Assembly: GCA_021780815.1 (NCBI GenBank)
Contig: JAJXYC010000013.1
Span: 303,706-367,705 of the forward strand
Source: Bacteroidota bacterium
Lineage (GTDB): Bacteria > Bacteroidota > Ignavibacteria > Kapaibacteriales > UBA2268
DNA: 64,000 nucleotides
Reading direction: 5' to 3'
This document shows, one piece after another, positions 52,149-61,657 of this stretch. The position numbers and the translations under genes are program-made. Position 1 is the first letter of the stretch; the number at the start of each line of letters is the position of its first letter. The notes under the pieces were generated by a model, which ran no database searches, had not been told where the DNA came from, and was given only the letters and a program-made list of their open reading frames with translations.

Positions 52149-53702
52149 TTACATTGGAATTAAACCATGTTTTTTCTGCGGTCTTAGTTCAGTTTTATTT
52201 TTCAATGATTCCAAACAAATTGAAAGATATTGTCTTGTTTGTGCTGGTTCAATTACATCATCAATTAAACCAGATTTAGCAGCTGGATAAGGTGATGCAA
52301 AACTGTCTTTGTATTTTTCGATAAGTTCTTTTTTAAATTCTTCGGGGTTCTCTGCTTTTTTAATTTTATCTTTAAAAAGGACAGAAATAGCACCTTCTGC
52401 ACCCATAACTGCGATTTCTGCTGTGGGCCAAGATGCAACTCTATCTGCTCCGAGACTTCTTGCGTTCATTGCTAAATATGCGCCACCATAAGCTTTTCGA
52501 ACAACGATTGAGATTTTAGGGACAGTGCAAGCAGAAAATGAAAATAACATTTTTGCACCGTGTCGAATTATTCCTCCAAATTCTTGTTCAACACCTGGTA
52601 GAAAGCCGGGCACGTCAACGAAAGTAATTATTGGAATATTAAAGGCATTACAAAATCTCACAAATCTCGAACTTTTGTCTGATGCATCAATATCAATTGA
52701 ACCAAATTTTTGCATTGGTTGATTTGCCACTACTCCAACAGATCGACCATTCAACCTCGCAAATGTACAAATAATATTAGGAGCAAAATGGCTTTGAACT
52801 TCTAAAATTGAATCAGTGTCAAAAACTTTTTTGATTATTTCCATCATATCATAAGGTTCACGTGGGTCATCAGGGACCATTGTGTTTAATTTCAAATCTT
52901 CTGAAACATCAAGTTTGCCTGTGCCGTAATATGGTGCTGTTTCGGTATTGTTTGAGGGCAAATAGCTTAATAACTTACGTGTAAGTTGCATAGCATCAAT
53001 ATCATTTTCTGCAATAAAATGGACATTACCGCTATAAGTGGCTTGAGCAACAGCGCCGCCCAGTTCTTCTGCAGAAATAATTTCACCTGTTGCTTCTTTG
53101 ATTACTTGAGGACCAGCAATAAACATTTTGCCCGTTCCTTTAACCATTATAATAAAATCCATCAATGCAGGCGAGTATGCGGCACCACCAGCGCATGGTC
53201 CGGCTATAATTGCTATTTGTGGAACGACACCCGAAAGCAAAGTGTTATGGTAGAAAATTTCGCCATATCCGTTTAGTGAATCAATAGGTTCTTGTATTCT
53301 TGCTCCTCCGCTATCATTTATTGAAATAAAAGGAGTACCATTTTTTAATGCTTTTTTCATCATTTCACAAAATTTCCAAGCATGCATTTTTCCAACACTA
53401 CCGCCCATAGAAGTAAAATCTTGGGAAACAGCAAAAACTAATCTGCCATTAATCGCACCAAGAGAGGAAACAATTCCATCTCCGGGAATTGTTTTTCTTT
53501 CTAATTCCGCAGAACTACCAATATTTTCAACCAAGGAATAAATTTCTTGGTAAAAACCATCATCATAAAGTGCGGATAATCTTTCTCGTGATGAGAGTTT
53601 TCCTTCTTGGTGTTGCTTTTCAATTTTATCTGCACCACCACCAAGAGTAAATTTTTCTTTTCTCTGCTTCAAATCTTCAATTTTTTCGTTTACAGTTTGC
53701 AT
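52149..53702 (-). CDS. mmdA: Carboxyltransferase subunit, methylmalonyl-CoA decarboxylase alpha / propionyl-CoA carboxylase beta type
   Basis: 517 aa, with both crotonase-like carboxyltransferase halves. N half: 'SSRERLSALYDDGFYQEI', 'GALNGRLVFAVSQDFTSMGGSVG', 'SINDSGGARIQEP', 'IAIIAGPCAGGAAYSPALMDF'. C half: 'GRSVGVVANQPM', 'ITFVDVPGFLPGVEQEFGGIIRHGAKMLFSF', 'VVRKAYGGAYLAMNARSLGAD'. Located with OadB, OadG and a carrier but without a biotin carboxylase, it most likely transfers CO2 from (S)-methylmalonyl-CoA to biotin, conserving energy as a Na+ gradient in propionate formation. Promoter-proximal gene of the operon. Confidence 0.92.
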   Translation of the reverse strand: MQTVNEKIEDLKQRKEKFTLGGGADKIEKQHQEGKLSSRERLSALYDDGFYQEIYSLVENIGSSAELERKTIPGDGIVSSLGAINGRLVFAVSQDFTSMGGSVGKMHAWKFCEMMKKALKNGTPFISINDSGGARIQEPIDSLNGYGEIFYHNTLLSGVVPQIAIIAGPCAGGAAYSPALMDFIIMVKGTGKMFIAGPQVIKEATGEIISAEELGGAVAQATYSGNVHFIAENDIDAMQLTRKLLSYLPSNNTETAPYYGTGKLDVSEDLKLNTMVPDDPREPYDMMEIIKKVFDTDSILEVQSHFAPNIICTFARLNGRSVGVVANQPMQKFGSIDIDASDKSSRFVRFCNAFNIPIITFVDVPGFLPGVEQEFGGIIRHGAKMLFSFSACTVPKISIVVRKAYGGAYLAMNARSLGADRVASWPTAEIAVMGAEGAISVLFKDKIKKAENPEEFKKELIEKYKDSFASPYPAAKSGLIDDVIEPAQTRQYLSICLESLKNKTELRPQKKHGLIPM

Positions 53703-54429
53703 ATCTAATTATTTTATTTTAATATTTAATGTATATGTTTTTTTTAAAGATAAAATTTTATTTTTGTACAAAATAATAATTCAAAATTAAGCAATTTATA
53801 TGATTTAACTAAATTATTTTTTTTTAATTATTCTTGATTTCAAAAACAATTTATTCTTATAAAATTCAATAAGATAAATAACAAAAGAAAATGAAATATT
53901 TTGTTTAAATAAATTAATATTCTTTAGTCAAATTATTTTTTTGATTTATTATCTTTCTATTTTTTCCCTTTTGGCATTTTGAACAAAGCGAAGAATCTAC
54001 GAGATGTACCTTAATTCCGAAGAGGGACACATCTATTTAAAAATTAATTGTAACTTTTTTTATTTGATATCGTCATATATCATATTAATTTATTAAATTT
54101 TAGAAAGCATTATTATAGAAGTAAAAGAAGTTTGATAGAAAACAATGACTAATGACAACGAAATGAGTGATTGAAAATATAGAAGAAAGTCCAAAGATAG
54201 TGTATCGTTACCAATACTGATCTTATGGGGGAGTCTATGAGTTATGACTACCTCAGAGGTAGGAGCAAAGCGGGAATCCCAATTTATTGGGATAGAAGAA
54301 CGAATATATTTTGGTAAATAAAATAAAATCAGTAATTTAGTGTTTTATAATAGATAAAATAAAAAATTAGTTGAAATGGGAAAATCAACAGCAAGAAAGT
54401 TAATATGATAATTAAAACAATATGCCAAG
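53703..54429. other. Long intergenic region, partly structured, no gene
   Basis: About 730 bases between divergent genes. The left half is AT-rich promoter DNA for mmdA (TAATTTTG box facing leftward near 53783). Near 53980 lies GAACAAAGCGAAGAATCTAC, a phrase that looks like an FCB intergenic repeat. The right part, 54156-54325, is more GC-rich with hairpins and is listed separately. No coding frame is supported. Confidence 0.5.
54156..54325 (+). ncRNA. Possible structured RNA or group II intron domain relic
   Basis: The segment is clearly less AT-rich than its surroundings. It contains perfect or near-perfect hairpins (ATCCCAA-TTTA-TTGGGAT; CTACC-TCAGA-GGTAG; AGTC...GACT) and the phrases GAAAGTCC and GGAGCAAAGCGGGAATCC. 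Similar phrases occur in group II intron domain I, but no reverse transcriptase or domain V is visible. Strand and identity are uncertain. Confidence 0.2.
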
Positions 54430-56853
54430 ATGAAAAAAATAATTGGTTTTATACTTTTGGTACTAACAATTTCAATCGTCAAATCTCAAACTTTTGACCA
54501 AATTATTGCCAAGAAAATACTTTTACCGAATGGTTGGGGAATTACTCCAATTGGTAAAAGTATTAAATTAGGTGATTTGCCTTTAAACGTAGCAATTTCC
54601 CATAATAAAGAATTTGCCGCAGTTACAAATAATGGACAAAGTTATCAATCAATTGAATTAATTGATTTAAAAAGCAAGGAAATAACAGACAGTGTATCTA
54701 TTAATAAATCATGGTTAGGAGTTGCTTTCTCGTCAGATGGGAAATATTTATTTGCTTCTGGTGGTAATGACAATTGGATATTAAAATATAAAATTTTAAA
54801 TAAGAAATTAGTCCTATCTGATTCAATTATTCTTGGTGCAAAATTGCCAAATAAAATTTCACCAACTGGGATTGCATTAACAAAGGATTTAACAAAACTT
54901 TATGTAGTTACAAAGGAAAATAATTCGCTTTACATAGTGGACTTAAAATTAAAAAAAGTATTAAAGCAATTACATCTTGGTGGAGAAGGTTATCAATGCT
55001 TGCTTTCACCTAATGAAAACGAACTTTATGTTTCATGTTGGGGATGTAATCAAGTTCAGATATTTGATACAAAACAAATGGAATTATCGCATTCAATTAA
55101 TGTTGGAGACCATCCTAACGATATGTGCTTAACAAATGATGGTAAGTTCTTATTTGTTGCAAATTCGTTGGATAATAGTTGTTCAGTAATTGATGTAAAG
55201 CAGAAAACTGTTGTAGAAACTCTTGAAGCGGCACTTTTTCCCGATTCGCCAAGCGGTTCAACTTCTAATAGTGTTGCTTTGAGTGATAATAATAAAAGAT
55301 TGTATATCGCAAATGCAGATAATAACTGTTTGGCGGTTTTTGATGTTAGCAATCCGACACATTCTAAAAGCCTTGGTTATATTCCAACAGGCTGGTATCC
55401 TACCTGTGTAAGAGTTGTTGGCAATACAATATTTGTGGCAAATGGTAAAGGATTTTCTTCAATGGCAAACCCAGGGGGTCCAAATCCAGCGAATAAGCAG
55501 GAAGAAGTTGAATACCAAAAAGGTAGTAAAGATAAACAACCTACTGTTCAATATATAGCTTCATTATTTACAGGTACTATGAGTATTATACCTGAACCTA
55601 ATGCAAAGATGTTGGAAATTTTAAAAAAAGTGGTTTACCAAAATGTGCCATATAGAAAAGAACAATTGCAAATTGCTGACGGAGAAAACAATAATCCAAT
55701 TCCAAACAGAGTTGGGAGCAGTTCACCAATTAAATATGTTTTTTATATTATTAAAGAGAATAGAACTTATGACCAAGTATTAGGAGATATTCCGGAAGGT
55801 AATGGTGATACAAGTCTTGTATTATTTGGTAAAAAATACACTCCTAATCAACATTTTCTTGCAAATGAATTTGTATTGCTGGACAATTTTTATTGCGATG
55901 CAGAAGTAAGTGCAGATGGTCATAACTGGTCAATGGGGGCTTATGCCAATGATTATTTAGAAAAAACTTGGCCTACGAGTTATGGTGGACGAGGTGGTGA
56001 TTATGAAGCCGAAGGACGAAGGAAAATTGCAAATAACAAGTATTTCTTATGGGACTTATGTGAAAAATACGGAGTAAGCTATCGCTCATATGGTGAATTT
56101 ATAGATAAACAAAAGCCCAATATCCCTTCTTTAAATGGTCATTTTTGCCATTATTTTGCTGGTTGGGATTTATCTATAAAAGATACTTCTCGCTTTTATC
56201 AATGGAAAAGAGACTTTGATTCATTGCTAAACAAAAATGCGGTTCCTCGTTTTAATGTAATTCGTTATAGCAATGACCATACAGCAGGTCTTAGAAAAGG
56301 AGTACCGACACCTTTTGCTTATGTTGCGGATAATGATTTAGCCGTTGGCTTGTTCGTTGAGCATTTAAGTCATACTCCCATTTGGAAAGAAAGTGTCGTA
56401 TTTATTTTAGAAGACGATGCACAAAATGGACCTGATCACGTAGATGCTCACAGAAGTACTGCCTATATTATTGGTCCTTATGTTAAAAGGAATTTTGTTG
56501 ACCATACGATTTATACAACTTCTTCTGTTTTACGAACTATGGAATTGATTCTAGGACTTCCGCCTATGAGCCAATACGATGCGGCGGCAACTCCTTTGTG
56601 GAGAAGCTTTACTTACAATGCAGACACTTCTGATTACAATGCAATAAAAAGTAATGTTGATTTAAATGAATTGAATACGTCAATGAATTATTGGCAAAAG
56701 AAGTCTGAAACTTTTGATTTTTCACAAGAAGATAAAGTCCCAGATTATGAATTTAGTAAAGTAATTTGGTTTGCAGTCAAAGGTGCGTCAGAGCCTTTTC
56801 CACCATTGAAAAAAGTCGCTTTTGTAACAGAAAAAGAAAAAGGTGACGATTAA
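54430..56853 (+). CDS. Secreted YVTN beta-propeller / phosphoesterase (alkaline-phosphatase superfamily) fusion
   Basis: A signal peptide ('IIGFILLVLTISIVKSQ') is followed by about 340 residues of YncE-like seven-bladed propeller repeats ('LYVVTKENNSLYIVDLKLKKVLKQLHLGG', 'LFVANSLDNSCSVIDVKQKTVVETL', 'LYIANADNNCLAVFDVSN'). The C-terminal ~450 residues form a phosphoesterase: 'VFYIIKENRTYDQVLGDIPEG', 'LLDNFYCDAEVSADGHNWSMGAYANDYLEKTWP', 'SVVFILEDDAQNGPDHVDAHRSTAYIIGPYVKR'. It likely hydrolyses phosphate mono- or diesters in the periplasm or outside the cell. The full architecture is intact (807 aa). Convergent with the following restriction gene. Confidence 0.88.
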   Translation: MKKIIGFILLVLTISIVKSQTFDQIIAKKILLPNGWGITPIGKSIKLGDLPLNVAISHNKEFAAVTNNGQSYQSIELIDLKSKEITDSVSINKSWLGVAFSSDGKYLFASGGNDNWILKYKILNKKLVLSDSIILGAKLPNKISPTGIALTKDLTKLYVVTKENNSLYIVDLKLKKVLKQLHLGGEGYQCLLSPNENELYVSCWGCNQVQIFDTKQMELSHSINVGDHPNDMCLTNDGKFLFVANSLDNSCSVIDVKQKTVVETLEAALFPDSPSGSTSNSVALSDNNKRLYIANADNNCLAVFDVSNPTHSKSLGYIPTGWYPTCVRVVGNTIFVANGKGFSSMANPGGPNPANKQEEVEYQKGSKDKQPTVQYIASLFTGTMSIIPEPNAKMLEILKKVVYQNVPYRKEQLQIADGENNNPIPNRVGSSSPIKYVFYIIKENRTYDQVLGDIPEGNGDTSLVLFGKKYTPNQHFLANEFVLLDNFYCDAEVSADGHNWSMGAYANDYLEKTWPTSYGGRGGDYEAEGRRKIANNKYFLWDLCEKYGVSYRSYGEFIDKQKPNIPSLNGHFCHYFAGWDLSIKDTSRFYQWKRDFDSLLNKNAVPRFNVIRYSNDHTAGLRKGVPTPFAYVADNDLAVGLFVEHLSHTPIWKESVVFILEDDAQNGPDHVDAHRSTAYIIGPYVKRNFVDHTIYTTSSVLRTMELILGLPPMSQYDAAATPLWRSFTYNADTSDYNAIKSNVDLNELNTSMNYWQKKSETFDFSQEDKVPDYEFSKVIWFAVKGASEPFPPLKKVAFVTEKEKGDD

Positions 56854-56885
56854 TATTGTTGATTCCCGAATTAATTAAAAATATT

Positions 56886-59800
56886 TCATAAGTAATTCTT
56901 TAAAATTTCTTCTTTTTGCTTTTCTATATCTTTTATTGAATTTTCAAGTTTAGAAATTTCTGATTCGATTTTCAAGATTTCATCGACAATTTTATGTTGA
57001 TTTTCTAAAGAATGGATTGATAATTTAATGTCATTTACAAGATTCCTATTTAAACCAGGGACACCAATACCTTTACCTTTTGCAATAGCTTCTAAATCCA
57101 TTTCAAGTAAAATAAAATATAAATACTTAATTAGAATTTTAGATTTTTCAAATTTGACAAAAAATGTTGTGTCAATTGGATAACAATTTTGCTCAACAAA
57201 ATTAACTTTACCGGCTGATCCTTTTCTACCAACTATTATACATGGTGACTCAATTAGAAATTCGTTATGAAAACCATCAATTCCATTCGAACCATAAACA
57301 GGATATTGACCTAAAATCCTTTTGTTTTTTGCCAAACTTTTACCATACTCTAAAGTTGCAATATCTGAAAATTTAACATTTATAGTTCTATTATCCGAGT
57401 TAAACAAAAACGGAATTGATAATTTCATTTCCTCAATCTTTGTTTTCGCTTCTTTCTCTTTATTTTCTATTTCTTCAATTTCTTTTACAATTTTTTCTTG
57501 AATTCCTATGGGAGGAACAGGGATTAATAAATTCCTTAAAATAGATAGAGACACAAAATATCTATTGCTACCTTTTTGCTCGTAATCAATTTGTTCCTTT
57601 ACCAAATGGAAATTTAAAACCTCTTTTAAATACTTATTAATTAGAAGATTGTTATTTGTAAATTTAAATAATGCAACATTTTTAATAGCAAAGGGTTCAT
57701 CAGTATCAACAATTACTGGACTTCCAACTGTTCCTATCATAGCAAATAATATATCCCCTTTTTCAACTAAAGATCTTTTATTTATTTCAAAGAAATCTTT
57801 TTCTGAAATATATTTGATATCTGATAAATCTAATTTACTGCTTGTAATATTCTTTGAAGTAACTAAAGGAAAACCTTTTTGAACAAACTTTGGGCTTTCA
57901 TGTGTACCGTCTCTAACATCACAAATATCCCCAAGTTTTAAAAATTGAAATGCTGATGTTAATTTAAAGTTTTTTTTTACTGAAATATTGATGCTTTTTT
58001 CAGACTGAACTTTTTTGAAATCCATTAAATCAATCAGATTCTGCTCAGATACGTTTTCTGAAATGGTTGAATCAATATTAACTTGATTTTTCAAAAAAGC
58101 ATTGTAAATGTAAAAATTAGATTTATCGGAGCTTAAAGAAATATCTTCGTTATATAATTTTGTTGTCAATTTGCCTTCGGAATCACGGAACATTTTAATT
58201 CCTTCATGACCTCGCCTGTTACTAAATTCGTATCCAAGAAAATCTTTTTCTGCCTGACCTGAACCGACCTTAACAATCACAGTTTTTTGTGTGTAAGTTA
58301 AGAAAAAGTAAAGCATTTTATCTTTTTCTTTTTCAAAGGTTTTTTCATAAAATCGCTTTTCAAGTTCTTTCTTTTGTTCTTCTAATGTCTTTGCTTTGAA
58401 AGCGGTTTTGCTTTTCAGGTCTTTAATTTCTGTAAGTGAATTGAACCAAGAGCGATAATCTTTATAAAGCTCTTCTAATTGAATTGTTTCGTTTGGATTT
58501 TTATTTACATAACTTATATAATCAGATAGACTAATATCGTTGTAAACAAAATTGACAAAAATTGAAAAAGCATTTTCAATTCCTGAAACTGTGGCTTCTT
58601 TCGGGTTTTGGAAAAAACTGTCGATTCTTTGTTTAATATTTTTCCATTCTGTATTTTTTCTTCTCTCAAGAAACATTGTTATTGTATTTGTTCCGGTTGC
58701 CATGAAAGTATTTGAGCCAAATTCAGTAATTGCAATTATATTAAAATATTTGAGAATTATCTCCCTTGCATCAGTATAAATTCCTGAATTACTTAAAATT
58801 GAACTTGGTAAAATAATACCTGCCCATCCACCCGACTTTAATAATTGTTTAGTTCTTTCGATGAAAAGACATTCAATTTCTGAGCTGTTATCTGTTAATC
58901 TATCAAAAAGTTCAAATGATTCATTGCCTTTTTTCAATGTATTTTTAAAGGCTGCAACAGAGTAAGGAGGATTGGCAACTAAAATGTCGAATTGGCTGTT
59001 ATCCTTAGCATCGTCGGGCGATACTTCTTTTAATAATCCCTGATAATCAGAACTTGACTTAAATCCATCAAGCCCGTCAGCATGAATAACGTTAGCCATG
59101 CCATCACCATTAAGAAAACAGCTTACTTTTGCTGTTTTTACAAGACGGTAATCCGCTTCAATTCCATAAATATAATCATCAGCCCAATCAAATGAATTTG
59201 TTTTCCAACTTGAAAACTTCTTTTTAATTGATTCTTTTTGTTTCTTAATATCGAAATTATCTATGATATTTTGAATTTCATCCATTGCCTCGGTTAAGAA
59301 ATGTCCACTTCCTGCTGCAAAATCAATTATATAAGGCAAAATATCATCTTCTGAATTTTTGATTTTCTTTTGAATTAGTTCCTTAATTGGAATACTTGAA
59401 ACAATAAATTTGGCAATAGGAACAGGAGTGAAAAATTGACCTGCTTCTTGTTTCAATCCTGTGTTTAAAAGTAATTCAAAAAAATCACCAAGAAATTGTT
59501 GTTTGTGTGAATATCTAATTTGATAATCTTCCAATAATTTTACTACTTCCTTAACAACAATAGCATTATCATTAAATGACTTATCATCAAAGACCTCTTT
59601 AAATGCAAATTCGTTGTTTTTTCTTAATCTTAGTTTATGAAATAAATCTTTGATACCTTGTTTTTCTTCAGTAGAAACACCATAAAGTTTATCGTCAATT
59701 TCCTGGTCTGTAAAATCCGTAACTTTTTTATGAAGATATTTATCCATGCCGAATTTGTATAAATCATTAAGCCTTAATTGGAGATCGTCTTCTGTATCTT

Positions 59801-60644
59801 CATCAAACCATTGAAATTTTAATTCCTTGTCTTCTTCTACATCTTCATCTACTATTTTACAAAGAAAAAGATTAAATATTTTATTAAAAGCATTTGGTTT
59901 GTCTGAAACAATATTATGCCTCAAAATCTCTGCAAATTGATTAAAAATGCGTCCGCTGTCTTCTTCTGTTAATTCCTTCAACCTGCCTCTTGTCAGAGCC
60001 TTTATTTCAATATCGTAGGGGTTTGCCCACGATTCAAATATTCCGTTATCTTTAAAATTCTTATTCCAATGTTCGTAAATCTCTTTTTGATTGTTTAATT
60101 CTTTCCATTGTGGATCAACTTTGATAATATCGTTTTTAAATTCAATTTCAGTATTTAGTTTCGAAGCGTACAGACAAAGATATTGTGCAGCTTTATCCTG
60201 CTGGAAATAAGAAAATAACTGACCTCCGTCTCTAAGCATTTTCTTTTTTTCTTTTTCGTATTCATCACCCCAAGTCTTACATTCGATCATAAGAAAAGTT
60301 TTTTTTTCATTGTCCGAAACTAAAATATCAAGTTTTCCCTTTTCTTTTCTTCCCATGGGCCACTTATGTTCAAGAGATAAATTTTCGGGTTTGTATCCTT
60401 TTTCGATTAATCTATTTACACATTCAAGAACTACAAAATTTTCGCTGTTTTCGAAATTACAAGTTGTTTCATCTCCCTTTTGAATCAAATTACCATAATC
60501 AATTCTTTCAGTTTCAAAGATGACTTTAATAGCATAATTCGAATGATTCTGATATACTTTTATGTATTCCTCGTGGCTTCCTTCCACAGGTTTGAAGCCC
60601 AAAACTTTTATTAGTTCCTTTATTTCTGATTTGCTAATCGCCAT
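56886..60644 (-). CDS. Single-chain restriction-methylase-specificity enzyme (type IIG/IIB-like, HsdM+HsdS fusion)
   Basis: 1252 aa with three functions in order. The nuclease is PD-(D/E)XK: 'GKLDILVSDNEKK' then 'FLMIECKTW' (about 105-125). The N6-adenine methylase follows: 'KQEAGQFFTPVPIAKFIV', motif I 'IIDFAAGSGHFLTEAM', 'IYGIEADYRLVKTAKV' and motif IV 'FDILVANPPYSVAAF'. At the C-terminus are two HsdS-type target-recognition units: 'FLKLGDICDVRDGTHESPKF' with 'IPVPPIGIQEKIVKEIEEIE', and 'VKFSDIATLEYGKSLAK' with 'KLSIHSLENQHKIVDEILKIE', each ending in a coiled-coil spacer. This layout resembles type IIB enzymes that recognise bipartite sites. It is self-sufficient and no separate hsdR is nearby. 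A phage relic with a methylase fragment lies upstream. Confidence 0.9.
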   Translation of the reverse strand: MAISKSEIKELIKVLGFKPVEGSHEEYIKVYQNHSNYAIKVIFETERIDYGNLIQKGDETTCNFENSENFVVLECVNRLIEKGYKPENLSLEHKWPMGRKEKGKLDILVSDNEKKTFLMIECKTWGDEYEKEKKKMLRDGGQLFSYFQQDKAAQYLCLYASKLNTEIEFKNDIIKVDPQWKELNNQKEIYEHWNKNFKDNGIFESWANPYDIEIKALTRGRLKELTEEDSGRIFNQFAEILRHNIVSDKPNAFNKIFNLFLCKIVDEDVEEDKELKFQWFDEDTEDDLQLRLNDLYKFGMDKYLHKKVTDFTDQEIDDKLYGVSTEEKQGIKDLFHKLRLRKNNEFAFKEVFDDKSFNDNAIVVKEVVKLLEDYQIRYSHKQQFLGDFFELLLNTGLKQEAGQFFTPVPIAKFIVSSIPIKELIQKKIKNSEDDILPYIIDFAAGSGHFLTEAMDEIQNIIDNFDIKKQKESIKKKFSSWKTNSFDWADDYIYGIEADYRLVKTAKVSCFLNGDGMANVIHADGLDGFKSSSDYQGLLKEVSPDDAKDNSQFDILVANPPYSVAAFKNTLKKGNESFELFDRLTDNSSEIECLFIERTKQLLKSGGWAGIILPSSILSNSGIYTDAREIILKYFNIIAITEFGSNTFMATGTNTITMFLERRKNTEWKNIKQRIDSFFQNPKEATVSGIENAFSIFVNFVYNDISLSDYISYVNKNPNETIQLEELYKDYRSWFNSLTEIKDLKSKTAFKAKTLEEQKKELEKRFYEKTFEKEKDKMLYFFLTYTQKTVIVKVGSGQAEKDFLGYEFSNRRGHEGIKMFRDSEGKLTTKLYNEDISLSSDKSNFYIYNAFLKNQVNIDSTISENVSEQNLIDLMDFKKVQSEKSINISVKKNFKLTSAFQFLKLGDICDVRDGTHESPKFVQKGFPLVTSKNITSSKLDLSDIKYISEKDFFEINKRSLVEKGDILFAMIGTVGSPVIVDTDEPFAIKNVALFKFTNNNLLINKYLKEVLNFHLVKEQIDYEQKGSNRYFVSLSILRNLLIPVPPIGIQEKIVKEIEEIENKEKEAKTKIEEMKLSIPFLFNSDNRTINVKFSDIATLEYGKSLAKNKRILGQYPVYGSNGIDGFHNEFLIESPCIIVGRKGSAGKVNFVEQNCYPIDTTFFVKFEKSKILIKYLYFILLEMDLEAIAKGKGIGVPGLNRNLVNDIKLSIHSLENQHKIVDEILKIESEISKLENSIKDIEKQKEEILKNYL

Positions 60645-60833
60645 TTTTCAATCTTTTCAAAGTAAAAAAAATCCTAAAATTAGGATAACAAGCAAAATTC
60701 AAGCCAGAAACAAAAAATGTAAAATTACATGCACTGAGTACATGTATTGAGTGCTTTTAGCAGTGCAAGGGATTCCTTTAAGTTTGCGATGGTGGTTGAA
60801 CGAAAAAGGAAATTTCTAATGTTAAAATATTGA

Positions 60834-61426
60834 TGGAAGGAAGTTTTCAGAACAGGAGAGCAAACAGATGCAAACGGAAATACGAAAAACTGGACTGAAA
60901 GCGACCTTGAAACGATTGTTGCCAAATACAACAATCAATTGCTTGATGCAAGGCACGATGCACCCGTTGTAATCGGACATCCATTAATAATTCCCCTGCT
61001 TATGCTTGCAAAATTGACCACCCATCATGGTCGATAAGCAGAGAACGGAAACCGAATATTAAACCGTATCAACTTAAAGAAAGTCTTCGTGAAATACGCA
61101 GAAGATTGTCTAAAACCTATATTGAAAACAAGAATTACGACTGGATTATAACGCATTACGACAGTCCAAATTCATTTTTCTACCTTGACCCGCCATACTG
61201 GGGATGTGAAAATTATTATGGCAAAGGCATCTTCGATCAGAACGACTTCAGTAAATTGAGTGGATTGTTGAAAGATGTTAAAGGAAAGTTCATAATGTCT
61301 ATTAACGATGTAGAGGAGATACGAAACTTGTTTCAAGACTTTAGGATAGAAGAAGTAAAGACAAGATATTCCGTTGCAAGAGGTTCTACAAACGAGGTGA
61401 GGGAACTATTGATAATGAATTTTTAA
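60834..61426 (+). pseudogene. Phage relic: Mu I-protein-like fragment joined to a Dam-type adenine methylase fragment
   Basis: Rightward from 60834 a frame reads 'WKEVFRTGEQTDANG', 'WTESDLETIVAKYN' and 'HDAPVVIGHP', the N-terminal signature of Mu-like I proteins (head protease/scaffold). After a frameshift at about 60983 'NNSPAYACKIDHPSWS' continues the same family and then runs directly into 'KPNIKPYQLKESLREIRRRLSKTYIENKNY' and 'SFFYLDPPYWGCENYYG', the C-terminal half of a D12-class Dam methylase with its DPPY motif. The methylase SAM-binding N-terminal half is absent, and the I protein lacks its C-terminus. A deletion has fused two phage genes. The 106-aa track ORF 61106-61426 is just the methylase end and is unlikely to be active. 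Confidence 0.75.
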
Positions 61427-61450
61427 GAGTGGAATAAACCGCCAAAAAGA

Positions 61451-61489
61451 TATAGCAGATTATTGGAATATTGCCGATAGTCTGCTGTA
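61451..61489 (+). terminator. Stem-loop after the phage relic
   Basis: ATAGCAGATTATTGG pairs with CCGATAGTCTGCTGTAT (several G-U pairs) around a short AT loop, 25 bases after the methylase fragment. No T-run follows, so it may be structural rather than a terminator. Confidence 0.45.
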
Positions 61490-61497
61490 TTTGTAAG

Positions 61498-61571
61498 AAA
61501 ATAACTTGGTAACGGAAAAGGGTTATAATTTCACAAAATAACTTGGTAACAGAGCAAAATAACTTGGTAAT
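61498..61571. repeat. Three direct copies of AAAATAACTTGGTAAC
   Basis: The 16-bp unit occurs at 61498, 61535 and 61556 (the last base of the third differs), starting 37 and 21 bases apart. It lies between a phage relic and a short gene, so it could be an operator set, an iteron-like site or insertion scars. Confidence 0.75.
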
Positions 61572-61657
61572 AAATAATATACGGAATTGAATTACTAAAT
61601 AAAAAATATCCAGAAAGCGATTTTGAACCTTGCAATATTCCATATAGCAGAAGAGCA

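Noticed and set aside
52149-53702. Subunit of a biosynthetic propionyl- or acetyl-CoA carboxylase
   Set aside because: No biotin carboxylase is in the operon, while the Na+-pump beta and gamma subunits are, which favours the decarboxylase.
54156-54325. Firm call of a group II intron
   Set aside because: No reverse transcriptase, no GUGYG 5' end and no domain V were found; only suggestive phrases, so it is kept as a low-confidence structured region.
60725-60934. 69-aa leftward ORF upstream of the R-M-S gene
   Set aside because: Antisense to the phage I-protein relic, with no independent support.
61106-61426. 106-aa DNA adenine methylase as an intact gene
   Set aside because: It lacks the SAM-binding N-terminal half, and the same frame continues upstream into unrelated I-protein sequence, so it is a fragment.
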